In this document: one piece after another, positions 1 to 6,146 of the stretch | Position numbering within the stretch: position 1 is the first letter of the stretch | How the letters are laid out: the number at the start of each line of letters is the position of its first letter | NCBI GenBank assembly: GCA_964429245.1 | Contig: CAYSBE010000109.1 | Coordinates: forward strand, 1-7,974 | Direction: 5' to 3' | Length of the DNA: 7,974 nt | Source of the DNA: CAYSBE01 sp964429245 | GTDB lineage: Bacteria > Bacteroidota > Bacteroidia > UKL13-3 | Position numbers and translations under genes: made by a program | Notes under the pieces: model-generated | The model's database searches: none | The model's input: the letters and a program-made list of their open reading frames with translations, nothing else | What the model was told of the DNA's origin: nothing

Positions 1-13
1 TAGCAGCAAAAAA

Positions 14-898
14 TCAAATCCGCTTATAATTTTTATACTCAAACGGCCTCCAGCCGGTCACACGTTCAATCAGGCTCAGCATGCGGTTTTTGAGGTGTAA
101 GGGTCTTTTGCTTTTGTCCCATGCAAATTCCCAATGCATATTCTTTAAACGCTGTTGCATCACTGCGGGGTGCGAGCCTTTAAAAGGCTTCAACGCATCA
201 ATCAAAGTGTAATCATAGGCATCTGCTTCTGATACATTGTTTTTCATCCAACTATCATCATGCCACAATTTGTTAAACGTTTTTTGCTTGGCCTGTTGGT
301 GTCTGGGATCTTTCACCCAGCCGTAATGATAAATGTAAGCGTCAATAGGTTTCACTGAAAGTTTGCGGTCATCAATGCGGAAACCCTGCGCATCTTTGTA
401 GGAACGGATGGCTTTGTTGTTTCTGACAATGCGTATTTCGTGTCGGTACCACCTGCGTGAATCTCCCACAAAATCGTAACTGCCATAGAAGTGTAGGTAA
501 TTGAAAAGTAACCCTTCTACTTTCGGTTCATTCAAGTATATTGAACAAGCTTGTTTAATTGCATCAAGGTATTGCTCATGCACCAACTCATCGCCTTGCA
601 GGTAAAAACACCAATCAGCCTCTGTGCTCACTTTATCAAGTGCTTTGTTGGTTTCAATGGCAAGTACTTTTCCGCCCTCACGCAAATGGTCGTCCCAAAC
701 GGTTTCAATAATTTTTATTTTGGGAGAGTTGATATTGCGAATCAGTTCAAGCGTCTCGTCATCCGATTTCCCTACGGCCACCACATATTCATCAACCAAA
801 GGCAAAATGCTGTTTATCGACTCAACAATCGGATAATCGAACTTGATGGCATTGCGCACAAAGGTTACACCTGAAATGAATGGTTTTTTCAAAATCAA
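14..898 (-). CDS. Family 2 glycosyltransferase (GT-A fold), cytoplasmic
   Basis: This 294-aa protein resembles family 2 glycosyltransferases common in Bacteroidota. These transfer a sugar from a nucleotide-sugar donor, usually to a surface glycan or lipid-linked acceptor; the donor and acceptor cannot be told here. The N-terminus (residues 6-45, PFISGVTFVRNA then VDEYVVAVGKSDDET) fits the nucleotide-binding first half of a GT-A domain. The acidic motif QGDE (101-104), after a hydrophobic strand, stands where the metal-binding DXD-like motif belongs. No membrane segment or signal peptide is evident, so it should act at the cytoplasmic face. The frame runs back to a stop at 908-910 with no ATG; the only usual start codons near the family N-terminus are TTG at 898 and TTG at 892. 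A good -7 element lies just upstream. It is divergent from feoA, so it is probably not functionally linked to iron uptake. The family is fairly sure and the substrate is unknown. Confidence 0.85.
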   Translation of the reverse strand: MILKKPFISGVTFVRNAIKFDYPIVESINSILPLVDEYVVAVGKSDDETLELIRNINSPKIKIIETVWDDHLREGGKVLAIETNKALDKVSTEADWCFYLQGDELVHEQYLDAIKQACSIYLNEPKVEGLLFNYLHFYGSYDFVGDSRRWYRHEIRIVRNNKAIRSYKDAQGFRIDDRKLSVKPIDAYIYHYGWVKDPRHQQAKQKTFNKLWHDDSWMKNNVSEADAYDYTLIDALKPFKGSHPAVMQQRLKNMHWEFAWDKSKRPLHLKNRMLSLIERVTGWRPFEYKNYKRI

Positions 899-919
899 TG
901 TTATTATTTAGACTCGTTC

Positions 920-927
920 CAAAAATA
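920..927 (-). promoter_or_regulatory. Bacteroidota-type -7 element for the glycosyltransferase
   Basis: Read on the minus strand, the bases are TATTTTTG, a full match to the Bacteroidota -7 consensus TAnnTTTG. Transcription would begin roughly at 912-915, leaving a leader of about 15-20 nt before the TTG start at 898. No convincing TTTG -33 element is visible at the usual distance. The core lies back to back with the feoA -7-like site, only three bases apart. Confidence 0.5.
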
Positions 928-930
928 GTG

Positions 931-937
931 TAATTTG
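931..937 (+). promoter_or_regulatory. Possible -7 element for feoAB
   Basis: TAATTTG followed by CGCC resembles the -7 consensus TAnnTTTG with one spacer base missing. Transcription would begin near 943-946, only a few bases before the earliest usable feoA start codon (TTG at 948), so the message would be almost leaderless. A competing candidate is CATTTTTG at 943-950 (one mismatch), but it overlaps the putative start. No clear -33 element and no recognisable Fur-box palindrome are visible in this gap. Confidence 0.35.
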
Positions 938-947
938 CGCCACATTT

Positions 948-1196
948 TTGCATCAGTTGAAACTCTCAGAACTCACATATGGACAAAAAGCAACCGTTAG
1001 TCGGATTACGGATGATTACTTGGCTTTGAAACTTTTTGAAATGGGTTTGCTGCCTGGTGAGCATGTGGAATTAGAAAATGTAGCCCCTTTTGGCGACCCT
1101 ATAGCCATAAGGGTGGGCGAATATAAAATGTGCCTGCGCTTGCAGGATGCAAACAAAATAGAAATAATTACCGAAAAAAGAGAAGCTCAGGCGTGA
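948..1196 (+). CDS. feoA: FeoA, small SH3-like partner of the ferrous iron transporter
   Basis: FeoA is a small cytoplasmic protein with an SH3-like fold that is needed for Fe(II) uptake by FeoB. The 82-aa product has the family layout: N-terminal LSEL.YGQKA, then LKLFEMGLLPGEHVELE (27-43), then PFGDPIAIRVGEYKMCLR (47-64) and DANKIEI. Length and N-terminus fit a start at TTG 948 or TTG 957. The frame is open back to a stop at 909-911 without any ATG or GTG, and the first internal ATG (1041) would remove the conserved first third. A non-ATG start is therefore the best reading, unless the sequence carries an error. The stop codon overlaps the feoB start (GTGA), which indicates translational coupling. 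The two proteins are separate here, whereas some Bacteroidota carry a FeoA-FeoB fusion. The family call is firm; the exact start is not. Confidence 0.9.
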   Translation: MHQLKLSELTYGQKATVSRITDDYLALKLFEMGLLPGEHVELENVAPFGDPIAIRVGEYKMCLRLQDANKIEIITEKREAQA

Positions 1197-3292
1197 AACA
1201 AGAAATTTCAGTAGCGCTGGTAGGCAATCCCAACAGCGGAAAAACATCTTTATTTAATGCGCTTACCGGCCTCAATCAAAAGGTAAGCAATTTTCATGGC
1301 ACAACAGTTGAGAAAAAAACAGGCTATTGCAAGCTTACTTCTGATGTAAATGCCCAAGTAATTGATTTACCCGGTACATACAGTTTGTATCCTAAATCGG
1401 CCGATGAGTTGGTTACCTACGAACTCTTGCGAAACAAATCCGAAACCGATTTTCCCGATATCGTCCTGTTTATTGCTGATGCTTCCAACCTCAAACGCAA
1501 TCTTTTGCTGCTTACGCAGGTTGCTGATTTGGGCGTACCTGTTATTCTGGCCCTCAACATGACCGATATTGCAGCACGCAGGGGTATTTTTTACGAGTTA
1601 GATGTATTGGCAGATAAGTTGGGAATTCCGGTAGTATCCATCAATGCCCGTTCGCGCAAGGGATTGCACGAGGTAAAATCGCATTTGCTTGATAAGGCTC
1701 ATTACCGCAAGGTGCAATATTTTTCACTTTCACATCTCAATCAGCAGATGTTGGAAGAATTGAGCGATATTACAGACAAGAAAAACCATTATGCTGCATT
1801 GCAATACGCAATCAATGTAGCACATACGCTCAATACCAAAGCCGAACAAATAAGGGAGTGTTTTAAACAATATGCGTTTGATACACGTGTCTTTCAGGAA
1901 AATGAAGTGCTTAACCGCTATCATATCATTGATGATGCAGTTCGTTCATCTCGCAGGCAACGAAGCAATGAAACTATTCGGTCTTTTTCGCAAAAACTTG
2001 ATACCATTGTTACACATCGATTTTCGGGAATAGCCATTTTTCTGCTCCTGCTGTTTTTGGTTTTCCAAGCTATTTTTAGCTGGTCAACAGTTCCTATGGA
2101 ATGGGTAGAATGGCTGTTTGCACAAGCTTCGGATGCAACGATGCGCACCTTACCTGATGGGGTGCTTCGCGACATGATTGTAAATGGCGTGCTTTCAGGT
2201 TTGAGCGGTGTTATGGTCTTTTTGCCCCAAATCATTATCTTATTTGCATTCATTGCCATACTCGAAGATGTGGGTTATATGGCCCGTGTGGGATTTATCA
2301 TGGACCGCATCATGCGTCCGTTTGGGATGAACGGAAAATCCATTGTGCCTTTAATAAGCGGAATGGCTTGTGCCGTGCCGAGTATTATGGCTACACGGGG
2401 TATTGAAAACAAGCGTGAGCGCCTCATTACTATTTTGGTTGTTCCCTTGATGAGTTGCTCGGCCAGACTACCTGTGTATACATTGCTTATTGCTATGTTG
2501 GTTCCTGAAACAGCCAAATGGGGCCCGTTTAATTTGCATGGTGTGGTGCTTATGTTTATGTATTTGCTTGGATTTGGAGCCGCTTTGTTCAGTGCATTTT
2601 TGTTTAAAGCTTTTGTGAAACAACCTGAGCGAAATTATTTTATGATGGAATTGCCCGGATACAAATTGCCGGTTTGGAGCAATATCCTCATCACCATTTA
2701 TGACAAAAGCAAAGCCTTTGTATGGGGTGCTGGAAAAATAATAGTAGCGGTATCGGTTGTGCTATGGGCATTGGCAAGTTTTGGTCCGCGTGATGATATG
2801 CGAGCCATTGAAGCAAAATATGAAACCCTTGCCATGCAAGACAATTTGCAGACAGAAACCCTTGAAACGGCAAAAGCTACAGAAAAACTTCAGGCTTCTT
2901 ATGCAGGACAGTTTGGCAAATGGATTGAGCCGGTGATTAAACCAATTGGTTTTGATTGGAAAATTGGTATTGCGCTGCTAACATCACTTGCCGCGCGCGA
3001 AGTTTTTGTAGGCACCATGAGTACCATTTATAGTGTTGGCGGTGAGTTTGAAAACCTTGATGGTATCAGGCAAAAAATGCAAAGCGAGACCGATGAAAAC
3101 GGAAACCCTATTTATACCATCGCCACTGTGATGTCGTTGCTTATTTTCTATGCTTTTGCCTTGCAATGCATGAGCACCGTATCGGTAGTGCACACTGAAA
3201 CAAAAAGTATCAAATGGACATTAATTCAGTTTGGCTATCTTACCGCATTGGCCTATGTAAGCAGTTTGGTAGTATTTAATATATTTTCATAG
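1193..3292 (+). CDS. feoB: FeoB, GTP-binding ferrous iron transporter
   Basis: FeoB is the inner-membrane permease for Fe(II), with an N-terminal cytoplasmic G domain that controls a membrane channel. From the GTG start at 1193 the protein has 699 aa, close to the family norm. G motifs are intact: G1 GNPNSGKT (11-18), the G2 Thr in HGTTVE (35-40), G3 DLPG (58-61), G4 NMTD (122-125) and a G5-like SINARSRKG (149-157). A helical linker follows, then membrane helices from about 277. The two gate repeats are visible: ACAVPSIMATR (392-402) with MSCSARLPVY (420-429), and LQCMSTVSVV (657-666), keeping Cys393, Cys422 and Cys659. I chose GTG 1193 over the longer GTG at 1130 because the extra 21 residues are unlike FeoB and lie inside feoA. 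GTG 1193 also forms the GTGA overlap with the feoA stop. No terminator hairpin is visible after the stop. Confidence 0.97.
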   Translation: MKQEISVALVGNPNSGKTSLFNALTGLNQKVSNFHGTTVEKKTGYCKLTSDVNAQVIDLPGTYSLYPKSADELVTYELLRNKSETDFPDIVLFIADASNLKRNLLLLTQVADLGVPVILALNMTDIAARRGIFYELDVLADKLGIPVVSINARSRKGLHEVKSHLLDKAHYRKVQYFSLSHLNQQMLEELSDITDKKNHYAALQYAINVAHTLNTKAEQIRECFKQYAFDTRVFQENEVLNRYHIIDDAVRSSRRQRSNETIRSFSQKLDTIVTHRFSGIAIFLLLLFLVFQAIFSWSTVPMEWVEWLFAQASDATMRTLPDGVLRDMIVNGVLSGLSGVMVFLPQIIILFAFIAILEDVGYMARVGFIMDRIMRPFGMNGKSIVPLISGMACAVPSIMATRGIENKRERLITILVVPLMSCSARLPVYTLLIAMLVPETAKWGPFNLHGVVLMFMYLLGFGAALFSAFLFKAFVKQPERNYFMMELPGYKLPVWSNILITIYDKSKAFVWGAGKIIVAVSVVLWALASFGPRDDMRAIEAKYETLAMQDNLQTETLETAKATEKLQASYAGQFGKWIEPVIKPIGFDWKIGIALLTSLAAREVFVGTMSTIYSVGGEFENLDGIRQKMQSETDENGNPIYTIATVMSLLIFYAFALQCMSTVSVVHTETKSIKWTLIQFGYLTALAYVSSLVVFNIFS

Positions 3293-3400
3293 TTTGCTGT
3301 TTTTCTGATATATAAGAAGCTATAAATATTTAAAATGTCTTTAATTCGTATGATTTCCAATAAATTTCCTTTGAAAATCGTTTTTTAATGTATATTTCTC

Positions 3401-3408
3401 GAAATTTG
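3401..3408 (+). promoter_or_regulatory. Probable -7 element of rpoD
   Basis: GAAATTTG followed by CACCCC matches the Bacteroidota -7 consensus TAnnTTTG at seven of eight positions' requirements (only the first T is changed). Transcription would begin near 3414-3416, giving a leader of about 30 nt before the rpoD ATG. The rest of the 3293-3444 gap is AT-rich; TTTG at 3370-3373 is a possible -33 element but sits further away (27 nt) than usual. No hairpin or other gene is seen in this gap. Confidence 0.5.
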
Positions 3409-3444
3409 CACCCCTTTAACAAGTATTAATTATTCTTTTTCTAT

Positions 3445-4308
3445 ATGAGGCAACTAAAAATCTCGAAACAATTTACCAACCGCGAAAGTAAATCCCTTGA
3501 CAAATACCTGAACGAAATCAGCAAAGTATCCATGATTGATGCGCAGGAAGAAGTGGAGTTGGCGCGTAGGATTCGCGAAGGCGACCAGGTAGCGTTGGAA
3601 CGTTTGGTAAATGCCAACCTACGATTTGTGGTATCGGTATCAAAACAATATCAAAACCAAGGATTAACACTTGGCGACTTAATAAATGAAGGCAACTTAG
3701 GCTTAATCAAAGCAGCCAAACGTTTTGATGAAACCCGTGGATTTAAATTTATTTCTTATGCAGTATGGTGGATTCGCCAATCCATTCTTCAGGCATTGGC
3801 TGATCAGTCGCGTATTGTCCGTTTGCCATTGAATAAAGTAGGATCAATTGGTCGTATAGGCAGCACTGCTGCAAAATTAGAGCAACGCTTGGAGCGCGAA
3901 CCTACGGTAGAAGAAATTGCAGTAGAAATGGATTTGCCTTTGCAAGAAGTTGAAAATGCATTGCGCTCAACAGGACGTCATTTGTCAATTGATGCTCCGC
4001 TTACCGAAGGTGAAGACAATACATTATTAGGAATTTTGGATAGCAATGATGAGCCCCGTCCCGATGTTCAGTTGATTAATGAATCATTGCAAAAAGAAAT
4101 AAACCGTGTAATCTCTACATTAAGTGAAAAAGAACGTGATGTATTGCGTTTCTATTATGGATTAGATGGTGGACCGGCACACACATTGGAAGACATTAGC
4201 GAAAAAATTGGACTTACCCGTGAACGTGTTCGTCAGATAAAAGAGAAAGCCCTTAGAAGGCTGAGAAAATCTTCGAAAAGTAAAATACTAAAAGCTTATT
4301 TAGGTTAA
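3445..4308 (+). CDS. rpoD: Primary RNA polymerase sigma factor (RpoD/SigA type)
   Basis: This is the housekeeping sigma factor, which directs RNA polymerase core to most promoters. At 287 aa it lacks region 1.1 and the large non-conserved region of the E. coli protein, as is normal for Bacteroidota primary sigma factors. Domains in order are region 1.2 (about 14-47, SLDKYLNEISKV), region 2 (about 53-124, with NLRFVVSVSKQY, GDLINEGNLGLIKAAKRFD and the -10/-7-binding YAVWWIRQSI), region 3 (about 132-206) and region 4 (about 220-276) with the helix-turn-helix LEDISEKIGLTRERVRQIKE. The tail SKILKAYLG is typical of the group. The ATG start gives the standard MRQLKI N-terminus. It appears to be a single-gene unit, with its own promoter-like site upstream and a strong terminator just after the stop. 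The loop before the helix-turn-helix (GLDGGPAHT) differs slightly from the form I recall as common in the phylum, with no sign of lost function. Confidence 0.97.
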   Translation: MRQLKISKQFTNRESKSLDKYLNEISKVSMIDAQEEVELARRIREGDQVALERLVNANLRFVVSVSKQYQNQGLTLGDLINEGNLGLIKAAKRFDETRGFKFISYAVWWIRQSILQALADQSRIVRLPLNKVGSIGRIGSTAAKLEQRLEREPTVEEIAVEMDLPLQEVENALRSTGRHLSIDAPLTEGEDNTLLGILDSNDEPRPDVQLINESLQKEINRVISTLSEKERDVLRFYYGLDGGPAHTLEDISEKIGLTRERVRQIKEKALRRLRKSSKSKILKAYLG

Positions 4309-4313
4309 GTTTT

Positions 4314-4346
4314 AAAACATCCGCACACAGCGGATGTTTTTATTTA
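4314..4346 (+). terminator. Intrinsic terminator of rpoD
   Basis: A perfect 11-bp inverted repeat, AAAACATCCGC (4314-4324) and GCGGATGTTTT (4330-4340), encloses a 5-nt loop ACACA. The right arm ends in a T tract that continues as TATTT. It begins six bases after the rpoD stop. The A-rich left flank means it may also work, less well, in the other direction, though no minus-strand gene ends here. Confidence 0.85.
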
Positions 4347-4368
4347 CATCAAATTCAACGGATGTAAA
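4343..4368. repeat. Second stem-loop beside the rpoD terminator
   Basis: TTTACATC (4343-4350) and GATGTAAA (4361-4368) form an 8-bp inverted repeat around a 10-nt loop. It is AT-rich and has no U tract on either strand, so it is not a convincing terminator by itself. The heptamer CGGATGT at 4359-4365 repeats that at 4331-4337, so the left arm of the first hairpin could pair with either copy. Confidence 0.5.
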
Positions 4369-4398
4369 AAATATTGGTGAGAAACACATTGGCATCCT

Positions 4399-4406
4399 TA
4401 TTTTTG
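4399..4406 (+). promoter_or_regulatory. Bacteroidota-type -7 element of the rhomboid operon
   Basis: TATTTTTG is an exact match to the -7 consensus TAnnTTTG and is followed by GCAC. A possible -33 TTG lies at 4374-4376, 22 nt upstream, within the range reported for this promoter class. Transcription would begin near 4411-4414, leaving a 14-17-nt leader before the first rhomboid ATG. Its place just after the rpoD terminator supports a new transcription unit here. Confidence 0.65.
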
Positions 4407-4427
4407 GCACTTAAATGAAACTAGCGA

Positions 4428-5270
4428 ATGAGTAATTTTAGTCCTCGCGGCATTAGTATATTACCACCAGTTGTAAAAAATATACTTATCATTAATGGGT
4501 TGATGTTTGTAGCCAATTTAGTGGCGATGTCGCGGTTTAATACAGACCTAAATGAAACGCTAGGTTTGTATTATCCGAAATCTACCTATTTCAAACCTTT
4601 TCAGTTTATTACCCATGTGTTTATGCATGGTTCATTCATGCATTTGTTTTTCAATATGTTTTCGCTGTGGATGTTTGGCTCCGTATTGGAAAACTATTGG
4701 GGCCCCAAACGATTTTTTATCTATTATTTTGTTACTGCATTTGGTGCTGCGCTTTTACACATTGGTGTGAATGCGATTGAAATTTACAAATTACAATCTG
4801 CAATAACGGCCTATGCTGCAAATCCAAATCTCAATGATTTTATTTTATTTATACAAGACCATAAGCAACTAATCAGCAATGCTTCAGCAGATGAGTTGAA
4901 CCGATACTACAGCATTTGGCGCAACGAACCAGATAATGTAATGATTGCCCAACAGTCAGTTGAAGCGGTGCAATCCTTTGTGTTTGCAAAAATGAATATT
5001 CCGGTAGTGGGTGCTTCGGGTGCGGTATTTGGTTTGCTGTTGGCATTTGGTATGTTGTTTCCCAATGCACAACTGATGATGCTATTTTTACCTGTACCCA
5101 TCAAAGCAAAATATTTTGTAATGATTTACGGAGCCATTGAACTGTTTCAAGGCATATCCAGTAACCCGGGGGATAACGTGGCACACTTTGCTCACTTGGG
5201 AGGCATGCTATTTGGGTTTATTTTGATAAAAATATGGAAGAAAGATGAATTTCATAACCGCATGTTTTAG
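4428..5270 (+). CDS. Rhomboid intramembrane serine protease with a long L3 insertion
   Basis: Rhomboids cleave membrane-spanning substrates within the lipid bilayer. This 280-aa protein keeps the catalytic dyad Ser197 (GASG, 195-198) and His256 (AHLGG, 255-259), and the oxyanion residues His72 and Asn76 (HLFFN). Helices are visible at about 18-34 (TM1), 70-87 (TM2), 95-115 (TM3), 196-211 (TM4), about 215-240 (TM5) and 251-269 (TM6), consistent with the six-helix GlpG-type core. Between TM3 and TM4 lies a mostly hydrophilic stretch of about 75 residues (116-192). By GlpG topology it would be on the periplasmic side, just before the catalytic serine. The Asn-to-Ser distance is 121 residues, against 58 in the neighbouring paralogue. 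The ATG at 4428 suits the leader length. It is the first gene of a cluster with the second rhomboid 10 bp downstream. The substrate is unknown. Confidence 0.93.
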   Translation: MSNFSPRGISILPPVVKNILIINGLMFVANLVAMSRFNTDLNETLGLYYPKSTYFKPFQFITHVFMHGSFMHLFFNMFSLWMFGSVLENYWGPKRFFIYYFVTAFGAALLHIGVNAIEIYKLQSAITAYAANPNLNDFILFIQDHKQLISNASADELNRYYSIWRNEPDNVMIAQQSVEAVQSFVFAKMNIPVVGASGAVFGLLLAFGMLFPNAQLMMLFLPVPIKAKYFVMIYGAIELFQGISSNPGDNVAHFAHLGGMLFGFILIKIWKKDEFHNRMF

Positions 5271-5280
5271 CAAGTAAACA

Positions 5281-6144
5281 ATGGGAATCATTGACGACAT
5301 AAAATATAAATTCATAAACGAGCAGGATGCGGTAAAACGTATCATTATGTTGAATGTACTGGTTTTTGTTGTGTTGATGTTGCCCCATGTTGTGTTTTTT
5401 TTAGCACAAATTGATAGAAGCAGTTATCATTGGTTTTTAAACAAGCTTAAACTGCCTGCTTCTTTTGGTACATTGCTTATGCAACCCTGGTCAATACTTA
5501 CCTACATGTTTTTGCATGATGGCATATTTCATATCCTGTTCAATATGCTTTGGTTGTTTTGGGTTGGGACTATTTTTCAAGAATACTTAGGCAATAGAAA
5601 AGTATACGAATGTTATTTTGCAGGTGGACTTATTGGTGGCCTGATATTTATGATTAGCTACAATGTATTTCCGGTATTTAGTCAGGTAACTCAGTCGGCA
5701 CATGCAGTAGGGGCATCTGCAGGTGTGTTGGCTATTATTGTGGCAACCGCTACGCTGCTCCCCGACTACACCATCAGCCTCTTGTTTTTTGGCAACGTAA
5801 AGCTAAAATACATTGCATTGATAACCATATTACTTGATGTGTTGATGATACCGCAAAGTAATCCGGGTGGCCATATTGCACACTTAGGCGGTGCCGCTAC
5901 AGGATTTCTGTATGTAAAATATATTTACAAATATGGAAGCATATTTCCCAATGGCATTACAAACTTGTTTGGCAATACATCTAAAATAAAAGTACACTCT
6001 CGTAATAGTGAACCAAACTCTGCTAAATTTACCCAACCAACACAAGAAGAAGTAGATCGTATTTTAGATAAGATTAGTAAGAACGGATATGATAGTTTAA
6101 CCAAAAAAGAAAAAGAAATTCTATTTAAAGCAAGCAAAGATTAG
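5281..6144 (+). CDS. Rhomboid intramembrane serine protease with C-terminal helical tail (DUF6576-like)
   Basis: This second rhomboid (287 aa) has catalytic Ser146 (GASAG, 144-148), His201 (AHLGG, 200-204) and the oxyanion pair His84/Asn88 (HILFN). Helices lie at about 20-42, 82-99, 109-130, 145-160, 165-190 and 198-216. The L3 loop before the catalytic serine is short (about 134-142), unlike the preceding paralogue. After the last helix comes a polar linker (about 217-252) and a compact charged tail (254-287, EEVDRILDKISKNGYDSLT then KKEKEILFKASK). This resembles the small C-terminal domain, DUF6576 as I recall it, found on Bacteroidota rhomboids. By GlpG topology the tail is cytoplasmic. 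The ATG at 5281 lies 10 bp after the previous stop and 2 bp separate the end from the next gene, so the three are very probably co-transcribed. The protease call is strong, the tail-family name is from memory, and the substrate is unknown. Confidence 0.93.
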   Translation: MGIIDDIKYKFINEQDAVKRIIMLNVLVFVVLMLPHVVFFLAQIDRSSYHWFLNKLKLPASFGTLLMQPWSILTYMFLHDGIFHILFNMLWLFWVGTIFQEYLGNRKVYECYFAGGLIGGLIFMISYNVFPVFSQVTQSAHAVGASAGVLAIIVATATLLPDYTISLLFFGNVKLKYIALITILLDVLMIPQSNPGGHIAHLGGAATGFLYVKYIYKYGSIFPNGITNLFGNTSKIKVHSRNSEPNSAKFTQPTQEEVDRILDKISKNGYDSLTKKEKEILFKASKD

Positions 6145-6146
6145 CT

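Noticed and set aside
551..874. Plus-strand 107-codon open frame opposite the glycosyltransferase
   Set aside because: It is antisense to a well-conserved coding frame and has no recognisable domain or promoter; treated as a shadow.
898..933. Short plus-strand ORF beginning ATG at 898 in the divergent gap
   Set aside because: Eleven codons, located upstream of the predicted feoA transcription start and largely overlapping promoter sequence, so unlikely to be translated.
899..947. Fur box controlling feoAB
   Set aside because: I looked for a GATAATGATAATCATTATC-like palindrome and saw none; iron control may exist but is not visible here.
1130..1192. Longer feoB start at GTG 1130
   Set aside because: The added 21 residues are a shadow of feoA coding sequence and unlike FeoB N-termini; the GTGA overlap at 1193 gives a canonical start just before the G1 motif.
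4415..4435. Six-codon upstream ORF (ATG at 4415) overlapping the first rhomboid start
   Set aside because: It would begin within a few bases of the predicted transcription start, has no ribosome-binding feature and may be chance; without conservation data it cannot be called a leader peptide.
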